Assembly (NCBI GenBank): GCA_900102385.1
Contig: FNBQ01000028.1
Coordinates: 1-49,496 of the forward strand
DNA length: 49,496 nt
Source: Bacteroidales bacterium KHT7
Lineage (GTDB): Bacteria > Bacteroidota > Bacteroidia > Bacteroidales > Bacteroidaceae
Direction of reading: 5' to 3'
Both the position numbers and the translations under genes were made by a program. The notes beneath the pieces are model-generated. The model made no database searches. It was not told the origin of the DNA and saw only the letters and a list, made by a program, of their open reading frames with translations. Each line of letters starts with the position of its first letter. Positions within the stretch are counted from its first letter, which is position 1. Positions 35,986-45,372 of this stretch are shown piece by piece.

Positions 35986-36709
35986 ATGCAACTGCCATTG
36001 TGAGCACGCTGCACTTGGCATCGCACACTTTCTGAATCTCGGAGATGAGCGAGATAGTCGTTGCACCCGTTGTAAGCACATCGTCTACAACAAGAACGTG
36101 CTTGCCTTTCAAAGCATCAGAATCGGCTAGCGAAAAAATGCCCTCTACATTTTCCTGTCGCTGCTGGCGACCTTTTCCAATCTGCGACACGTTGGCTTTT
36201 GTTCGCACAACCGAGCGCGTATCTATCTGCAATCCTGTAATTTCTGATATTCCGCGCGCAATCATCTCGCTTTGGTTGTAGCCACGCTTTTTCAGTCGGC
36301 TTTTTGCCAGCGGAACAGGCACGATAACATCAACACCATCGAAAATCTTTGTGCCAGCAAGTTCTCGCGCCATCAGCCTGCCCATGAAAATGCCAATCTC
36401 CGGCTTGCCGTGAAACTTCAAATCCATCAGGATTCTGTGATAATTGCTCGCGCTGTGATATCTGAAAAACGACATGGCGCGCCGAATATCTACCCTTCCC
36501 CAGAAAAGTTGTTCAATCTCGTTGCCCTCAGCACTTGCCAAGCCTGTACGAGGCAGATGCAGAAGGCAGTCGGCGCACAGAAACTGCTCGTCTTTCTGCA
36601 ACCTCTCGCCACAAACGGTGCAATGTCGCGGAAAAACAAAGTCGAGCACGTCGGCAACAAAACTCCGTGCTTCAGAAATCGTCTGCGAAAGCATCTTCTT
36701 CATCTCCAC
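35978..36709 (-). CDS. comF: ComF family phosphoribosyltransferase-like protein
   Basis: The 243 residues have an N-terminal zinc site of four cysteines (C30, C33, C45, C48 in HCTVCGERLQKDEQFLCADC) and a C-terminal type I phosphoribosyltransferase domain with VPVPLAKSRLKKRGYNQSE and the PRPP loop HVLVVDDVLTTGATT. ComF proteins help DNA uptake in naturally competent bacteria and are widely kept elsewhere, perhaps for DNA-related work. The 5' end overlaps recX by 38 bases; internal methionines at residues 3 and 6 would shorten the overlap only slightly. It is the third gene of the prmC-recX-comF unit. Confidence 0.93.
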   Translation of the reverse strand: MEMKKMLSQTISEARSFVADVLDFVFPRHCTVCGERLQKDEQFLCADCLLHLPRTGLASAEGNEIEQLFWGRVDIRRAMSFFRYHSASNYHRILMDLKFHGKPEIGIFMGRLMARELAGTKIFDGVDVIVPVPLAKSRLKKRGYNQSEMIARGISEITGLQIDTRSVVRTKANVSQIGKGRQQRQENVEGIFSLADSDALKGKHVLVVDDVLTTGATTISLISEIQKVCDAKCSVLTMAVASN

Positions 36710-37163
36710 CTTCTATAAATCGTTGGATATAAGCGTATTCAAAGCCACGGCTCATGGCGAATTTTATCAGTTTGCAACGACACTCGTAGTCGTTCTTGCC
36801 CTTGACGGACTTCTTCTTTGCCTTGATAAGCTGTTGAAGAATGCCGAGATATTCGTCCTCGTCGAGATTCTCAAGAGCCTCATCTATAGCCTCGGAAGAA
36901 ATCTGCTTCTGCCTCAGGGCCATGCGTATTTTAGTCCTGCCCCACTGGTTGTAGCGCAGTTTGTCGTGTGCAAAAAAGTTGGCATATCGGTTTTCGTCGA
37001 GAAAACGCTCTTTGTAGAGGTAAGCCACGATGCGGTTCTGCGCCTCGTCGTCAATCTCCCAAGCATCGAGCTTTGCCCTCACCTCAGCCTCGCAATGCTC
37101 TGAGCCCGAGCACAAAGCCGCCACTCTGCCGAGAGCAGTTTCTTCTGAAATCTGTTTCTTCAT
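36672..37163 (-). CDS. recX: RecX family regulatory protein
   Basis: The 163-residue protein is built of three-helix repeats. Conserved RecX segments are the CEAEVRAKLDAWEID start, YLYKERFLDENRYANFFAHDKLRYNQWGRTKIRMALRQKQIS at about 48-89, and CRCKLIKFAMSRGFEYAYI near the end. RecX binds RecA filaments and limits recombination. recA is not next to it here, which is normal for Bacteroidetes. It overlaps prmC by four bases and comF by 38, so the three are co-transcribed. Confidence 0.92.
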   Translation of the reverse strand: MKKQISEETALGRVAALCSGSEHCEAEVRAKLDAWEIDDEAQNRIVAYLYKERFLDENRYANFFAHDKLRYNQWGRTKIRMALRQKQISSEAIDEALENLDEDEYLGILQQLIKAKKKSVKGKNDYECRCKLIKFAMSRGFEYAYIQRFIEGGDEEDAFADDF

Positions 37164-37996
37164 AATACAGCCTTTATCATTCTGTCGTTGTCAAAGCGGT
37201 CTTTCCGCAGTTCGATATTCTTGTAGCCGAGCGATGCGAGCATCTCGGTTGTTTCCCGACCGAAGGCGCGGTTTATCTCGAAGAAGAGCGAGCCGCCCTC
37301 ATTGAGCATCTCGCGCCCAAGCACGGCGATGGCGCGGTAGAACATCAGAGGGTCGTCGTCGGGGACGAAGAGTGCCAGATGCGGCTCATGACTGAGTACG
37401 TTGTCGCTCATCTCTGCCTTCTCGCTGTTGCAGATATACGGCGGATTACTCACGATAATATCGAACTTGGCAGAAGGCGTAACATTCAGCACATCAACCT
37501 GTTCAAACCGGACATCGGCATCGAGCTGACGGGCATTCACCGTCGCCTGCCGCAGCGCGTCGTCAGACAAATCCCATGCCGTTACGATGGCATCGGGCAT
37601 CAGCCTCTTCAGCGATATGGCTATACATCCGCTGCCCGTTCCGATGTCGAGAATGGAACAGCCGTGTTTCGCCTCGCTGTCGGCAACAATCCAATCTACC
37701 AAATCCTCGGTTTCGGGGCGCGGAATGAGCACTCCGGGAGCAACCGAAAAGTCGAATCCGCAGAATTCAGCCTTGCCAAGAACATACTGAACAGGCTCGC
37801 CTTTTGACAGACGAGCCACAATATTATCCAAATCTTGACGTTGTTTTGGCAATAATTGTATATCTTTGCCCATGCAAATATCGAGCAGCGAGATGCCGAA
37901 CCTACATTCGAGAACCATACGCGCTATGGCGTTGGCTTCGGAATCGGGATAGACGGCCGAAAGTTGCTGACGGATATGTGTAAGAATCTGACGCAT
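37160..37996 (-). CDS. prmC: Release factor glutamine methyltransferase PrmC
   Basis: The 278-residue enzyme methylates the GGQ glutamine of release factors RF1 and RF2 using S-adenosylmethionine. An N-terminal helical domain (1-75) is followed by GVLIPRPETEDLVDW (about 88-102), the SAM loop ILDIGTGSGCIA (about 115-126) and the catalytic NPPY at 184-187. All are intact. It is the first gene of the prmC-recX-comF unit and is divergent from ribD; its -7 box lies in the 43-base gap. Confidence 0.97.
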   Translation of the reverse strand: MRQILTHIRQQLSAVYPDSEANAIARMVLECRFGISLLDICMGKDIQLLPKQRQDLDNIVARLSKGEPVQYVLGKAEFCGFDFSVAPGVLIPRPETEDLVDWIVADSEAKHGCSILDIGTGSGCIAISLKRLMPDAIVTAWDLSDDALRQATVNARQLDADVRFEQVDVLNVTPSAKFDIIVSNPPYICNSEKAEMSDNVLSHEPHLALFVPDDDPLMFYRAIAVLGREMLNEGGSLFFEINRAFGRETTEMLASLGYKNIELRKDRFDNDRMIKAVL

Positions 37997-38011
37997 TGTT
38001 AGTATTTAATG

Positions 38012-38019
38012 CAAAGATA
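38012..38019 (-). promoter_or_regulatory. -7 box for prmC-recX-comF
   Basis: TATCTTTG on the minus strand (plus-strand CAAAGATA), 16 bases upstream of the prmC start, in the short gap to ribD. Confidence 0.55.
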
Positions 38020-38039
38020 GACAAAAAAGCGAATTAAAA

Positions 38040-39068
38040 ATGACGATTGACGAGAAATATATGGCGCGCGCCATTCAACTTGCCAAAAACGGACGACAGA
38101 ATGCCGTGCCCAATCCGATGGTTGGAGCGGTTATCGTGCTCGACGGCAAGATTATTGGCGAAGGATACCACATCCGCTGCGGCGAAGGACATGCCGAGGT
38201 GAATGCGGTAGCGTCTGTCAAAGACAAGTCGCTGCTGAAAGATGCCACAATCTACGTCAGCCTTGAGCCGTGCGCCCACTTCGGAAAGACTCCGCCGTGC
38301 GCCCAGCTGCTCATCGACCACAAGTTAAAGCGTGTGGTGGTTGGCTGCGTAGACCCGTTTGCCAAAGTGCAGGGAAAAGGCATACAGATGCTGCGCGATG
38401 CCGGAGCCGAGGTAACCGTAGGAGTTCTGGAAGAAGAATGTAAGGCTCTGAACCGCCGTTTCTTCACCTTCCATCAGAAAAAGCGGCCATACATCACTCT
38501 GAAATGGGCACAGTCTGCCGACGGATTCATCTACAACAAAGATGCCGACAGATATCTTTCGAACCCGCGCACGCTGATGCTCGTACACAAGATGAGAGCC
38601 GAAAGTCAGGCAATACTTGTTGGCAGCCGCACGGCAGAAACCGACAATCCGCGACTCGACGTGAGACTGTGGCACGGCAAGAACCCGACGCGAATCGTCA
38701 TAGACCGCCAAAACAGACTGAGCCGAAGCCTCAGCATCTTCGACGGAAGCACGCCGACGATAGTCTTCACAACATCAGAAACCAACGAGAAAATCAGCAA
38801 CGTCGAGTTCGTGACGCTGAAAGCAGAAGACTTTCTGAATCAGATGCTTGCAGAGCTTCACAAAAGGCAGATTCAGTCGCTGCTCGTTGAAGGCGGACGC
38901 GAACTTCACCAGCTTTTCATAGACAACAGTCTGTGGGACGAGATAAGGGTCGAAGAGTCAGACATCGTTCTGGGCGGAGGCATAGAAGCACCGGCAATAC
39001 CCTCAGGCGCAAAGGCAGAACGAAAAGTTCAGTTCGGACACACAATAACCACGTTCCGCAACGCATAA
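38040..39068 (+). CDS. ribD: Bifunctional riboflavin deaminase/reductase RibD
   Basis: The 342 residues hold an N-terminal zinc deaminase (about 1-145) and a C-terminal reductase (about 146-342). The zinc ligands and catalytic glutamate are H51 and E53 (GHAEVNAV) with C78 and C87 (EPCAHFGKTPPCA). The reductase domain has AESQAILVGSRTAETDNPRLDVR and LLVEGGRELHQLF. It carries out two successive steps of riboflavin synthesis on the pyrimidine intermediate. Only 43 bases separate it from prmC, too few for an FMN riboswitch. The gene stands alone here, away from other rib genes. Confidence 0.97.
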   Translation: MTIDEKYMARAIQLAKNGRQNAVPNPMVGAVIVLDGKIIGEGYHIRCGEGHAEVNAVASVKDKSLLKDATIYVSLEPCAHFGKTPPCAQLLIDHKLKRVVVGCVDPFAKVQGKGIQMLRDAGAEVTVGVLEEECKALNRRFFTFHQKKRPYITLKWAQSADGFIYNKDADRYLSNPRTLMLVHKMRAESQAILVGSRTAETDNPRLDVRLWHGKNPTRIVIDRQNRLSRSLSIFDGSTPTIVFTTSETNEKISNVEFVTLKAEDFLNQMLAELHKRQIQSLLVEGGRELHQLFIDNSLWDEIRVEESDIVLGGGIEAPAIPSGAKAERKVQFGHTITTFRNA

Positions 39069-39197
39069 TAGTTCCATTTTTAACAAAAACCGCTCAAAAG
39101 AGCATCTAAACCTCTTAATTATGCAAAAAATAGCAAGTAAATTCCATAATTTTATTTAAAACCGTTCGTTTTTATTCGTAGAAGCGAAAAATGTGAG

Positions 39198-39205
39198 TAT
39201 TTTTG
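39198..39205 (+). promoter_or_regulatory. -7 box for the envelope cluster
   Basis: TATTTTTG matches TAnnTTTG and lies 40 bases before the DUF6242 lipoprotein start at 39246. Confidence 0.55.
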
Positions 39206-39245
39206 CACCTTGAAAATTATATATAATAAATTTGAACACTTTTAG

Positions 39246-40622
39246 ATGAGAAAGTTAATATCTATCGTCTTTTCACTTGTGAGCATCAGTTTCATTTTTA
39301 CATCATGCTTGAAAAACGATGATGAAGAAACAACCTATTCCAGCGAGTGCGTTATTACATCGTACAAATTGGGAACCCTTAACAAATACAGAACAGTCAC
39401 AGCGTCTGACGGTTCGGACAGCATCGTAAAGGATACCGTAACCGGCTCAAACTACAAGTTTACCATAGACCAGCGCAACCTGACAATCTACAACACCGAC
39501 TCGCTGCCTGTCGGAACAGACATTACGAAGGTGGTTGCAACAATCGGCGTGAGCGGATATTCGGTTACATTCACCCGAAACGACTCTATACTGACATACA
39601 GCAGCACAGACTCGCTCGACTATACAAACCAGATGCAGTTTACCGTACATGCCAGCGACGGACTAGCATCAAAGACATACACAGTTAAACTGAACGTTCA
39701 TCAGACATACGCCGACTCGCTGATGTGGAGCAGCAGCACCGTTAGCAACTTCCCTGCATCACAGCTCGAGAACATGAAGAGCGTATATCACGACGGCAAA
39801 ATCATCGTGTTCGGACAGAAGGACGGCGTGCTGATGATGACCGAGGCAAGCGCAGACGACACCAACTCATGGAGCGCACTTGCAGCAGCAAACGGCATCA
39901 GCGGAACAGCCGACATCAACAACATCGTTATCTTCGGCGGAAAGATTTACATCGTGGCAGGCAAGCAGATGTACGTCTCAGACAACGGTAAAGACTGGAC
40001 AGCCGTTGAGGGTAGCAACAACGTGAACAGACTGCTCGCAGCATCGTCTTACGAGATTTTCGGCGTTGTTGATGGCAACTTTGCAAGCTACTCAAACAAC
40101 ACATGGGTTGTCGAAGGCAATACCGACATCGAGAATCTGCCAGAGACATGCGTAGCATTCAGCAGCAAGAAGATGAAGCACAATGCCACAATGGAGAAGG
40201 TTGTACTCACCGGAATAAGCGAGAACAACGACAGTTGCGGCGTTGTTTGGAACAGAATCAGCGCAGAGCAGGCATACGCCCGCCAAGGCTGGTCATATCT
40301 TCCAAACGAATATATTAACATCTACGCGCTTCCACGCCTCGCAAACCTCAACGTTCTGTCGTACAACGACGAACTTTACGCTTTCGGCGGTGCAGGCAAG
40401 ATGAGAAGCACAAGCATCGACGCCCTCTCGGGTCTTTACATCTCGGGCGACGATGGCATAACTTGGAAAACAAAGACAAAAAAGACCACATTGCCAGAAG
40501 AACTCGAAGGCGTAACACGCGAGTTCACAGCGGTGGTAGACCAGAAGCATAACGCCATTCTCATAATCTTCAAGAACGGCAACATCTGGCGCGGATTCAT
40601 TCCTGAAATCTACATAAAATAG
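39246..40622 (+). CDS. DUF6242 lipoprotein
   Basis: The 458-residue protein has a lipoprotein signal with lipobox IFTSC (C21). The residues after the cysteine (LKNDDEE) are acidic, like the export signal that sends Bacteroidetes lipoproteins to the cell surface. The first part (about 30-150) has the DUF6242 pattern (SYKLGTLNKYRTV, NYKFTIDQRNLTIYNTDSLPVGTDI). The rest has repeating beta strands with Kelch/BNR-like features (GKIYIVAGKQMYVSDNGKDW, LYISGDDGITWKTK), suggesting a beta-propeller. The function is unknown. It lies one base before the DUF6089-like gene in the uppS-bamA cluster, as in other Bacteroidales. Confidence 0.85.
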   Translation: MRKLISIVFSLVSISFIFTSCLKNDDEETTYSSECVITSYKLGTLNKYRTVTASDGSDSIVKDTVTGSNYKFTIDQRNLTIYNTDSLPVGTDITKVVATIGVSGYSVTFTRNDSILTYSSTDSLDYTNQMQFTVHASDGLASKTYTVKLNVHQTYADSLMWSSSTVSNFPASQLENMKSVYHDGKIIVFGQKDGVLMMTEASADDTNSWSALAAANGISGTADINNIVIFGGKIYIVAGKQMYVSDNGKDWTAVEGSNNVNRLLAASSYEIFGVVDGNFASYSNNTWVVEGNTDIENLPETCVAFSSKKMKHNATMEKVVLTGISENNDSCGVVWNRISAEQAYARQGWSYLPNEYINIYALPRLANLNVLSYNDELYAFGGAGKMRSTSIDALSGLYISGDDGITWKTKTKKTTLPEELEGVTREFTAVVDQKHNAILIIFKNGNIWRGFIPEIYIK

Positions 40623-40623
40623 A

Positions 40624-41331
40624 ATGCTGAAGAATGTTGTGACAGCACTGCTCGCATGGGCAGTTGCACAAACAGCCACAGCACAGGAACTTGAATACAA
40701 GATGGAGCTGGGCGGTGCGTTGGGAGGAACCTTCTATATAGGCGATGCCAACGCAGCCCTGTTTAACAACATGGGGCTGGCAGGCGGAGCGAAAGCCGCC
40801 TACATCTTCAACCCCAGAATGAGCCTCAACGCTAATCTGTTTCTCGGCAAGATTTCGGGCAGCACCGACGATGTAGACACCGTCTATCCATCGGAAACAA
40901 AGGGCACTCCGGGGACGGCACGGTTCAGCCGCACGGTTGTTGACCTTGGTGCACAATTCGCCTACAACTTCTTTGCCTACGGAACGGGGAAAGGCTACAA
41001 AGGAACGCACAAGCTGACGCCTTACATCATGGGCGGAGCCGGATTCACCTATGCGCCATCGCCTGCCGAGGACGTGTTCACGCTTAACTTTCCGCTGGGA
41101 ATAGGCGTAAAATACAAATGGCGAGAGCGCGTAAACGTGGGCATAGAATGGAGCATGAGGCTCACATGGACCGACAAACTCGACGTAACGAGCAAGGAAG
41201 GACTGCAACTCGACAAGCCTTACGGACTGGAGAACGGCAGCATCTTTAAGAACAGGGACGGATATTCGTACACATTATTATATGTAACATACGATCTCTT
41301 CCCTAAATACCGAAAATGTAACAACTTTTAA
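40624..41331 (+). CDS. Outer-membrane barrel protein (DUF6089-like)
   Basis: The 235-residue protein has a signal peptide (cut near ATAQ) and then beta-barrel strands ([67 protein letters not shown]). It fits the DUF6089 family regularly found directly before uppS and bamA in Bacteroidetes. It is probably an eight-stranded outer-membrane protein. The gaps to both neighbours are only 1-2 bases, so it is co-transcribed with them. The function is unknown. Confidence 0.85.
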   Translation: MLKNVVTALLAWAVAQTATAQELEYKMELGGALGGTFYIGDANAALFNNMGLAGGAKAAYIFNPRMSLNANLFLGKISGSTDDVDTVYPSETKGTPGTARFSRTVVDLGAQFAYNFFAYGTGKGYKGTHKLTPYIMGGAGFTYAPSPAEDVFTLNFPLGIGVKYKWRERVNVGIEWSMRLTWTDKLDVTSKEGLQLDKPYGLENGSIFKNRDGYSYTLLYVTYDLFPKYRKCNNF

Positions 41332-41333
41332 TT

Positions 41334-42074
41334 ATGGCATATATCGACCAAATAGATAAGACCAGAGTACCAAAGCACATTGCCATCATTATGGACGGCA
41401 ACGGACGCTGGGCTAAGGCAAGAGGCGAAAAACGCACGATGGGACACATCGCCGGCGTTGAGACTGTGCGCCGAATAACCAAAACAGCAAAAAATGCTGG
41501 AGTTAAATTTCTTACTCTATATACATTCTCGACAGAGAACTGGAATCGTCCGGCCGAGGAAATCGAGGCTCTGATGGGACTCCTGCTGAAGAATCTTGAA
41601 GACGAAATCTTCATGAAGAACGACGTGAGTTTTCAGGTCATTGGCGACCTGAAACGACTTCCTGAAGCAATTCAAAAGAAGATTCAAGAGATGATTGAGC
41701 GCACATCAAAGAACTCCAGCATGTGCCTTGTCCTCGCACTCAGTTACTCGTCAAAGTCAGAGATTCAGAATGCCGTAAGACAGATTGCCGAAGAGGTAAA
41801 GGAAGGCAAACTCGATGCCAACGACATCAACGAAGAGGTGATTGGCAAGCATCTGTACACCAGTTTCATGCCCGACCCAGAGCTGCTTATCCGCACCGGA
41901 GGCGAGATTCGTCTTAGCAACTATCTGCTGTGGCAGGCTGCATACTCAGAACTGTACTTCTGCGACACCTATTGGCCAGACTTCAGCGAAGACGACTTTT
42001 TCAAAGCCATCTACGACTATCAGAACCGCGAACGCCGCTTTGGAAAGACAAGCGAGCAGGTTGCAACAGAATAA
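41334..42074 (+). CDS. uppS: Isoprenyl transferase (undecaprenyl diphosphate synthase)
   Basis: The 246-residue cis-prenyltransferase shows [17 protein letters not shown] (about 15-31, catalytic D21), [33 protein letters not shown] (about 46-78) and the C-terminal [26 protein letters not shown]. It makes the C55 carrier lipid used for peptidoglycan, O-antigen and capsule sugars. It follows the DUF6089-like gene by two bases and precedes bamA by 32, linking carrier-lipid supply with outer-membrane assembly. Confidence 0.98.
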   Translation: MAYIDQIDKTRVPKHIAIIMDGNGRWAKARGEKRTMGHIAGVETVRRITKTAKNAGVKFLTLYTFSTENWNRPAEEIEALMGLLLKNLEDEIFMKNDVSFQVIGDLKRLPEAIQKKIQEMIERTSKNSSMCLVLALSYSSKSEIQNAVRQIAEEVKEGKLDANDINEEVIGKHLYTSFMPDPELLIRTGGEIRLSNYLLWQAAYSELYFCDTYWPDFSEDDFFKAIYDYQNRERRFGKTSEQVATE

Positions 42075-42106
42075 ACCTTAACTACTATAGTTTTTAGCTA
42101 AAAAGA

Positions 42107-44725
42107 ATGAAGAATCTGAAATTTGCATTATGTCTGTGTACTGCCCTCGCGGCAGCGTCGCCTACGTGGGCGCAAGACAATAATGACGACAACGGGAAAC
42201 CCAACATCATCTACTCCGGCACTCCACGGCAACTCGAAATCGGTGGCATCAGAGTGAGCGGCGTGAAGAACTATGAGGACTATGTGCTCATAGGATTATC
42301 CGGCTTGTCTGTGGGACAGACCATCGACGTGCCGGGCGATGAGATTACGACAGCCGTAAAGCGATACTGGAAGCACGGCTTGTTCTCGCAGGTGAAAATT
42401 GAGGCCGATAGCATTGTTGACGAGAAAATCTACCTTCATATTGCGCTCGCAACACGTCCGCGCGTGAAGGAAATCAACTACAACGGCGTTAAAAAGTCGG
42501 AGCGCGAAGACCTTGAGGCAAAACTCGGTCTGATTAAGGGTAACCAGATTACGCCTAACATGCGCGACCGCTCTAAGCACATTATAAAGAAATACTTCGA
42601 CGAGAAGGGCTACAAGGAGGCGGAAGTAAACATCGTTCAGGTTGACGACCCAGACAATCCGGAGCAGGTTATCGTCGACATCAACATCGACAAGAAGGAG
42701 AAAATCAAGGTTCACCAGATAAACATCGTCGGAAACACCGTATTCAGCGACAGAAAGTTGAAGAATGCGATGAAGAAGACCAACGAGAAGAACAAGATTC
42801 TGAACACCTTCAAAGCCAAGAAGTTCATTCAGGAGAAGTATGAGGAGGACAAGGGCTTCATCATCGACAAGTACAACGAGTACGGATACCGCGACGCGCA
42901 GATTGTAACCGACAGCGTAAAGCAGTACGACGACCGCTCGGTTGACATCTTTATTAAGATTGACGAGGGTCAGAAGTACTTTGTGCGCAACATCGACTGG
43001 GTTGGAAACACCGTGTACCCAACAAATTATCTGAGCCAGAAACTGCGCATGAAGCGCGGCGACGTTTACAACCAAAAGTTGCTGAACGAGCGTCTGTCTA
43101 AGGACGAGGACGCCATCGGTAACGACTACTACAACAACGGATATGTGTTCTACAGTCTCGACCCTGTCGAGATTAACGTAGACAACGACTCTATCGACCT
43201 TGAAATGCGCATCGTCGAAGGTCCGCAGGCTACAATAAACCGCGTGAAAATAACCGGTAACGACCGCCTTTACGAGCACGTAGTTCGCCGCGAACTTCGA
43301 ACCAAACCGGGCGACCTCTTCAGCAAGGAGGCTCTTGAGCGTTCGTACCGAGAAATTGCACAGATGGGACACTTCAACCCAGAGAACATCAACCCTGACG
43401 TTAAGCCAGACCCAACAAACGGAACAGTTGACATCAACTACATCCTTGAGTCTAAGGCTAACGACCAGATTGAGCTTTCTGCCGGATGGGGTCAGACTGG
43501 TATCATCGGTAAGGTGAGTCTGAAACTTACGAACTTCGCCATTCAGGAGTTGTTCAGCAAGACCAAGAACCGCCGCGGAATCGTTCCGCAGGGCGAAGGT
43601 CAGACACTTACGCTGAGCGGACAGACAAACGGTACTTACTACCAGTCGTACAGCGTTTCGTTCCTCGACCCTTGGTTTGGTGGCAAGCGTCCAACCTCAT
43701 TCTCGGCAACAGCCTTCTACTCTAAGCAGACCGACGTGAGCAGCAACTATTACAGTTCGTACGGCAACTATTACAACTATTACTACGGAACAGGAACGTT
43801 CAATAGTAACTACAACAGTTACGAGAACTATTACGACCCCGACAAATACGTTCAGTTGTTTGGTGTTACACTCGGCTTAGGAAAACGTCTGCGCTGGCCT
43901 GACGACTACTTCACATTCAGCGCGGCTCTCACATACCAGCGCTACATGCTTAAAGGTTGGGCTTACTTCCTGATTTCCGACGGAAACTGTAACAACATCA
44001 ACCTTGAACTTGCGCTTAACCGAAACTCAACTGATAACCAGATTTACCCTCGTAGAGGCTCTGAATTCTCACTCTCGCTTGCCCTCACACCACCATTCTC
44101 TTTGTGGGACGGAAAGGACTACGAGAAACTGACATCTGTAAAGAGTACAGATAACAAAGAGTTGTACTTGGCAAACATGCAGGAGAAGTTCAACTGGATT
44201 GAGTATCACAAGTGGAAGTTCAAACTGCGCTCGTTCACGGCTCTTGCCAACGGAGCTAAGTGTCCTGTGCTGATGACACGCGTTGAGTTCGGTCTGCTGG
44301 GCCACTACAACAAGTACAAGAAATCTCCGTTCGAGACATTCTATGTTGGTGGCGACGGAATGACAGGATATTCGAGCAGCTATGCAACCGAAACAATCGG
44401 CTTGAGAGGTTACGAGAACGGAAGCCTCACTCCAACCGGAAGCGAGGGCTACGCTTACTCACGCCTCGGTCTTGAACTCCGCTACCCTCTCATGCTCGAG
44501 ACATCAACAAGCATCTACTGCCTTGCCTTTGCCGAGGGCGGTAACGCTTGGACAACAATAAACAAGTTCAACCCATTCGACATGAAGCGTTCTGCCGGCG
44601 TAGGTGTGCGCATCTTCCTGCCAATGATTGGTATGATGGGTATCGACTGGGCTTACGGATTCGACAAGGTTTACGGAACAAAGGGCGGAAGCCAGTTCCA
44701 CTTCATCATCGGTCAGGAATTCTAA
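42107..44725 (+). CDS. bamA: Outer membrane assembly factor BamA
   Basis: The 872 residues have a signal peptide (1-22, ending TWAQ), then POTRA domains to about residue 450. These include IGGIRVSGVKNYEDYVLIGLSGL, KVHQINIVGNTVFSDRKL and RVKITGNDRLYEHVVRRELRTKPGD. The Omp85 barrel follows, ending in FHFIIGQEF with the terminal aromatic residue. The barrel motif VGGDGMTGYS and the RGYENG segment (the lock residue of Omp85 loop 6) are present. A tyrosine/asparagine/serine-rich loop lies at about residues 545-585, with many YY pairs. BamA folds proteins into the outer membrane. It sits between uppS and the ompH genes, a conserved order. Confidence 0.97.
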   Translation: MKNLKFALCLCTALAAASPTWAQDNNDDNGKPNIIYSGTPRQLEIGGIRVSGVKNYEDYVLIGLSGLSVGQTIDVPGDEITTAVKRYWKHGLFSQVKIEADSIVDEKIYLHIALATRPRVKEINYNGVKKSEREDLEAKLGLIKGNQITPNMRDRSKHIIKKYFDEKGYKEAEVNIVQVDDPDNPEQVIVDINIDKKEKIKVHQINIVGNTVFSDRKLKNAMKKTNEKNKILNTFKAKKFIQEKYEEDKGFIIDKYNEYGYRDAQIVTDSVKQYDDRSVDIFIKIDEGQKYFVRNIDWVGNTVYPTNYLSQKLRMKRGDVYNQKLLNERLSKDEDAIGNDYYNNGYVFYSLDPVEINVDNDSIDLEMRIVEGPQATINRVKITGNDRLYEHVVRRELRTKPGDLFSKEALERSYREIAQMGHFNPENINPDVKPDPTNGTVDINYILESKANDQIELSAGWGQTGIIGKVSLKLTNFAIQELFSKTKNRRGIVPQGEGQTLTLSGQTNGTYYQSYSVSFLDPWFGGKRPTSFSATAFYSKQTDVSSNYYSSYGNYYNYYYGTGTFNSNYNSYENYYDPDKYVQLFGVTLGLGKRLRWPDDYFTFSAALTYQRYMLKGWAYFLISDGNCNNINLELALNRNSTDNQIYPRRGSEFSLSLALTPPFSLWDGKDYEKLTSVKSTDNKELYLANMQEKFNWIEYHKWKFKLRSFTALANGAKCPVLMTRVEFGLLGHYNKYKKSPFETFYVGGDGMTGYSSSYATETIGLRGYENGSLTPTGSEGYAYSRLGLELRYPLMLETSTSIYCLAFAEGGNAWTTINKFNPFDMKRSAGVGVRIFLPMIGMMGIDWAYGFDKVYGTKGGSQFHFIIGQEF

Positions 44726-44738
44726 CAAAACCAGTTTA

Positions 44739-45269
44739 ATGAAAGCATTACGAATCCTTGCAATATCAGCCATTGTCTGCTACAACCTGTTTGTGGCAGA
44801 CAATGCCTTTGCCCAGAAATATGCCGTGGTAGACATGCAGTACATTCTGAAGAACATTCCGGCATACGAGCGCGCCAGCGAGCAGCTTAACCAAGTAAGC
44901 AAAAAATGGCAGGCCGAGGTGGAGGCACTGAATGCAGAAGCACAGACGATGTACAAGAACTATCAGAACGAGTCGGTGTTTCTGAGCGAGGAGCAGAAGG
45001 CTAAGAAAGAAGAAAACATCCTTGAAAAGGAAAAAGAGGCAAGCGAACTGAAGCAGAAATACTTCGGCCCAGACGGAGAGCTTTACAAGAAGAGAGCATC
45101 GCTCATAGCCCCTATACAAGAAGAGATTTACAATGCGGTGAAGGAGATTGCAGACTCGAAAGGCTACAGCCTCGTTCTTGACAGGGCGGCCGACTCGGGC
45201 GTGATATTTGCCTCGCCAAAAGTAGACATCAGCAACGAGGTACTGACAAAGTTGGGCTATTCTAACTAA
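44739..45269 (+). CDS. OmpH/Skp-like periplasmic chaperone, copy 1
   Basis: The 176-residue protein has a signal peptide (about 1-25, ending AFAQ), a short beta strand (KYAVVDMQYILKNIPAYERA) and a long coiled coil (about 45-120, rich in K, E and Q), then a small C-terminal beta part (GYSLVLDRAADSGVIFASP). This is the Skp/OmpH tentacle layout. Skp trimers hold unfolded outer-membrane proteins on their way to BamA. It is 13 bases after bamA and thus probably co-transcribed. Confidence 0.93.
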   Translation: MKALRILAISAIVCYNLFVADNAFAQKYAVVDMQYILKNIPAYERASEQLNQVSKKWQAEVEALNAEAQTMYKNYQNESVFLSEEQKAKKEENILEKEKEASELKQKYFGPDGELYKKRASLIAPIQEEIYNAVKEIADSKGYSLVLDRAADSGVIFASPKVDISNEVLTKLGYSN

Positions 45270-45319
45270 TTTTCAGCATTTTTAAGAAATATAGTCGTCT
45301 ATTTAACAAAAAAATACAG

Positions 45320-45327
45320 TACCTTTG
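45320..45327 (+). promoter_or_regulatory. -7 box for the second ompH gene
   Basis: TACCTTTG matches TAnnTTTG and lies 45 bases before the ATG at 45373, so the second and third copies may be transcribed separately from bamA. Confidence 0.55.
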
Positions 45328-45372
45328 CCGCCGAAAACAAATTTGATAATATAAAAACGAGAAAAATAACAA

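Noticed and set aside
37997-38039. FMN riboswitch before ribD
   Set aside because: The gap to prmC is only 43 bases, too short for the aptamer, and none of its conserved segments are present.
42296-43372. A 358-codon open frame on the minus strand inside bamA
   Set aside because: It is antisense to the POTRA region. The translation is a low-complexity V/L/D-rich string with no domain, produced by the codon bias of bamA.
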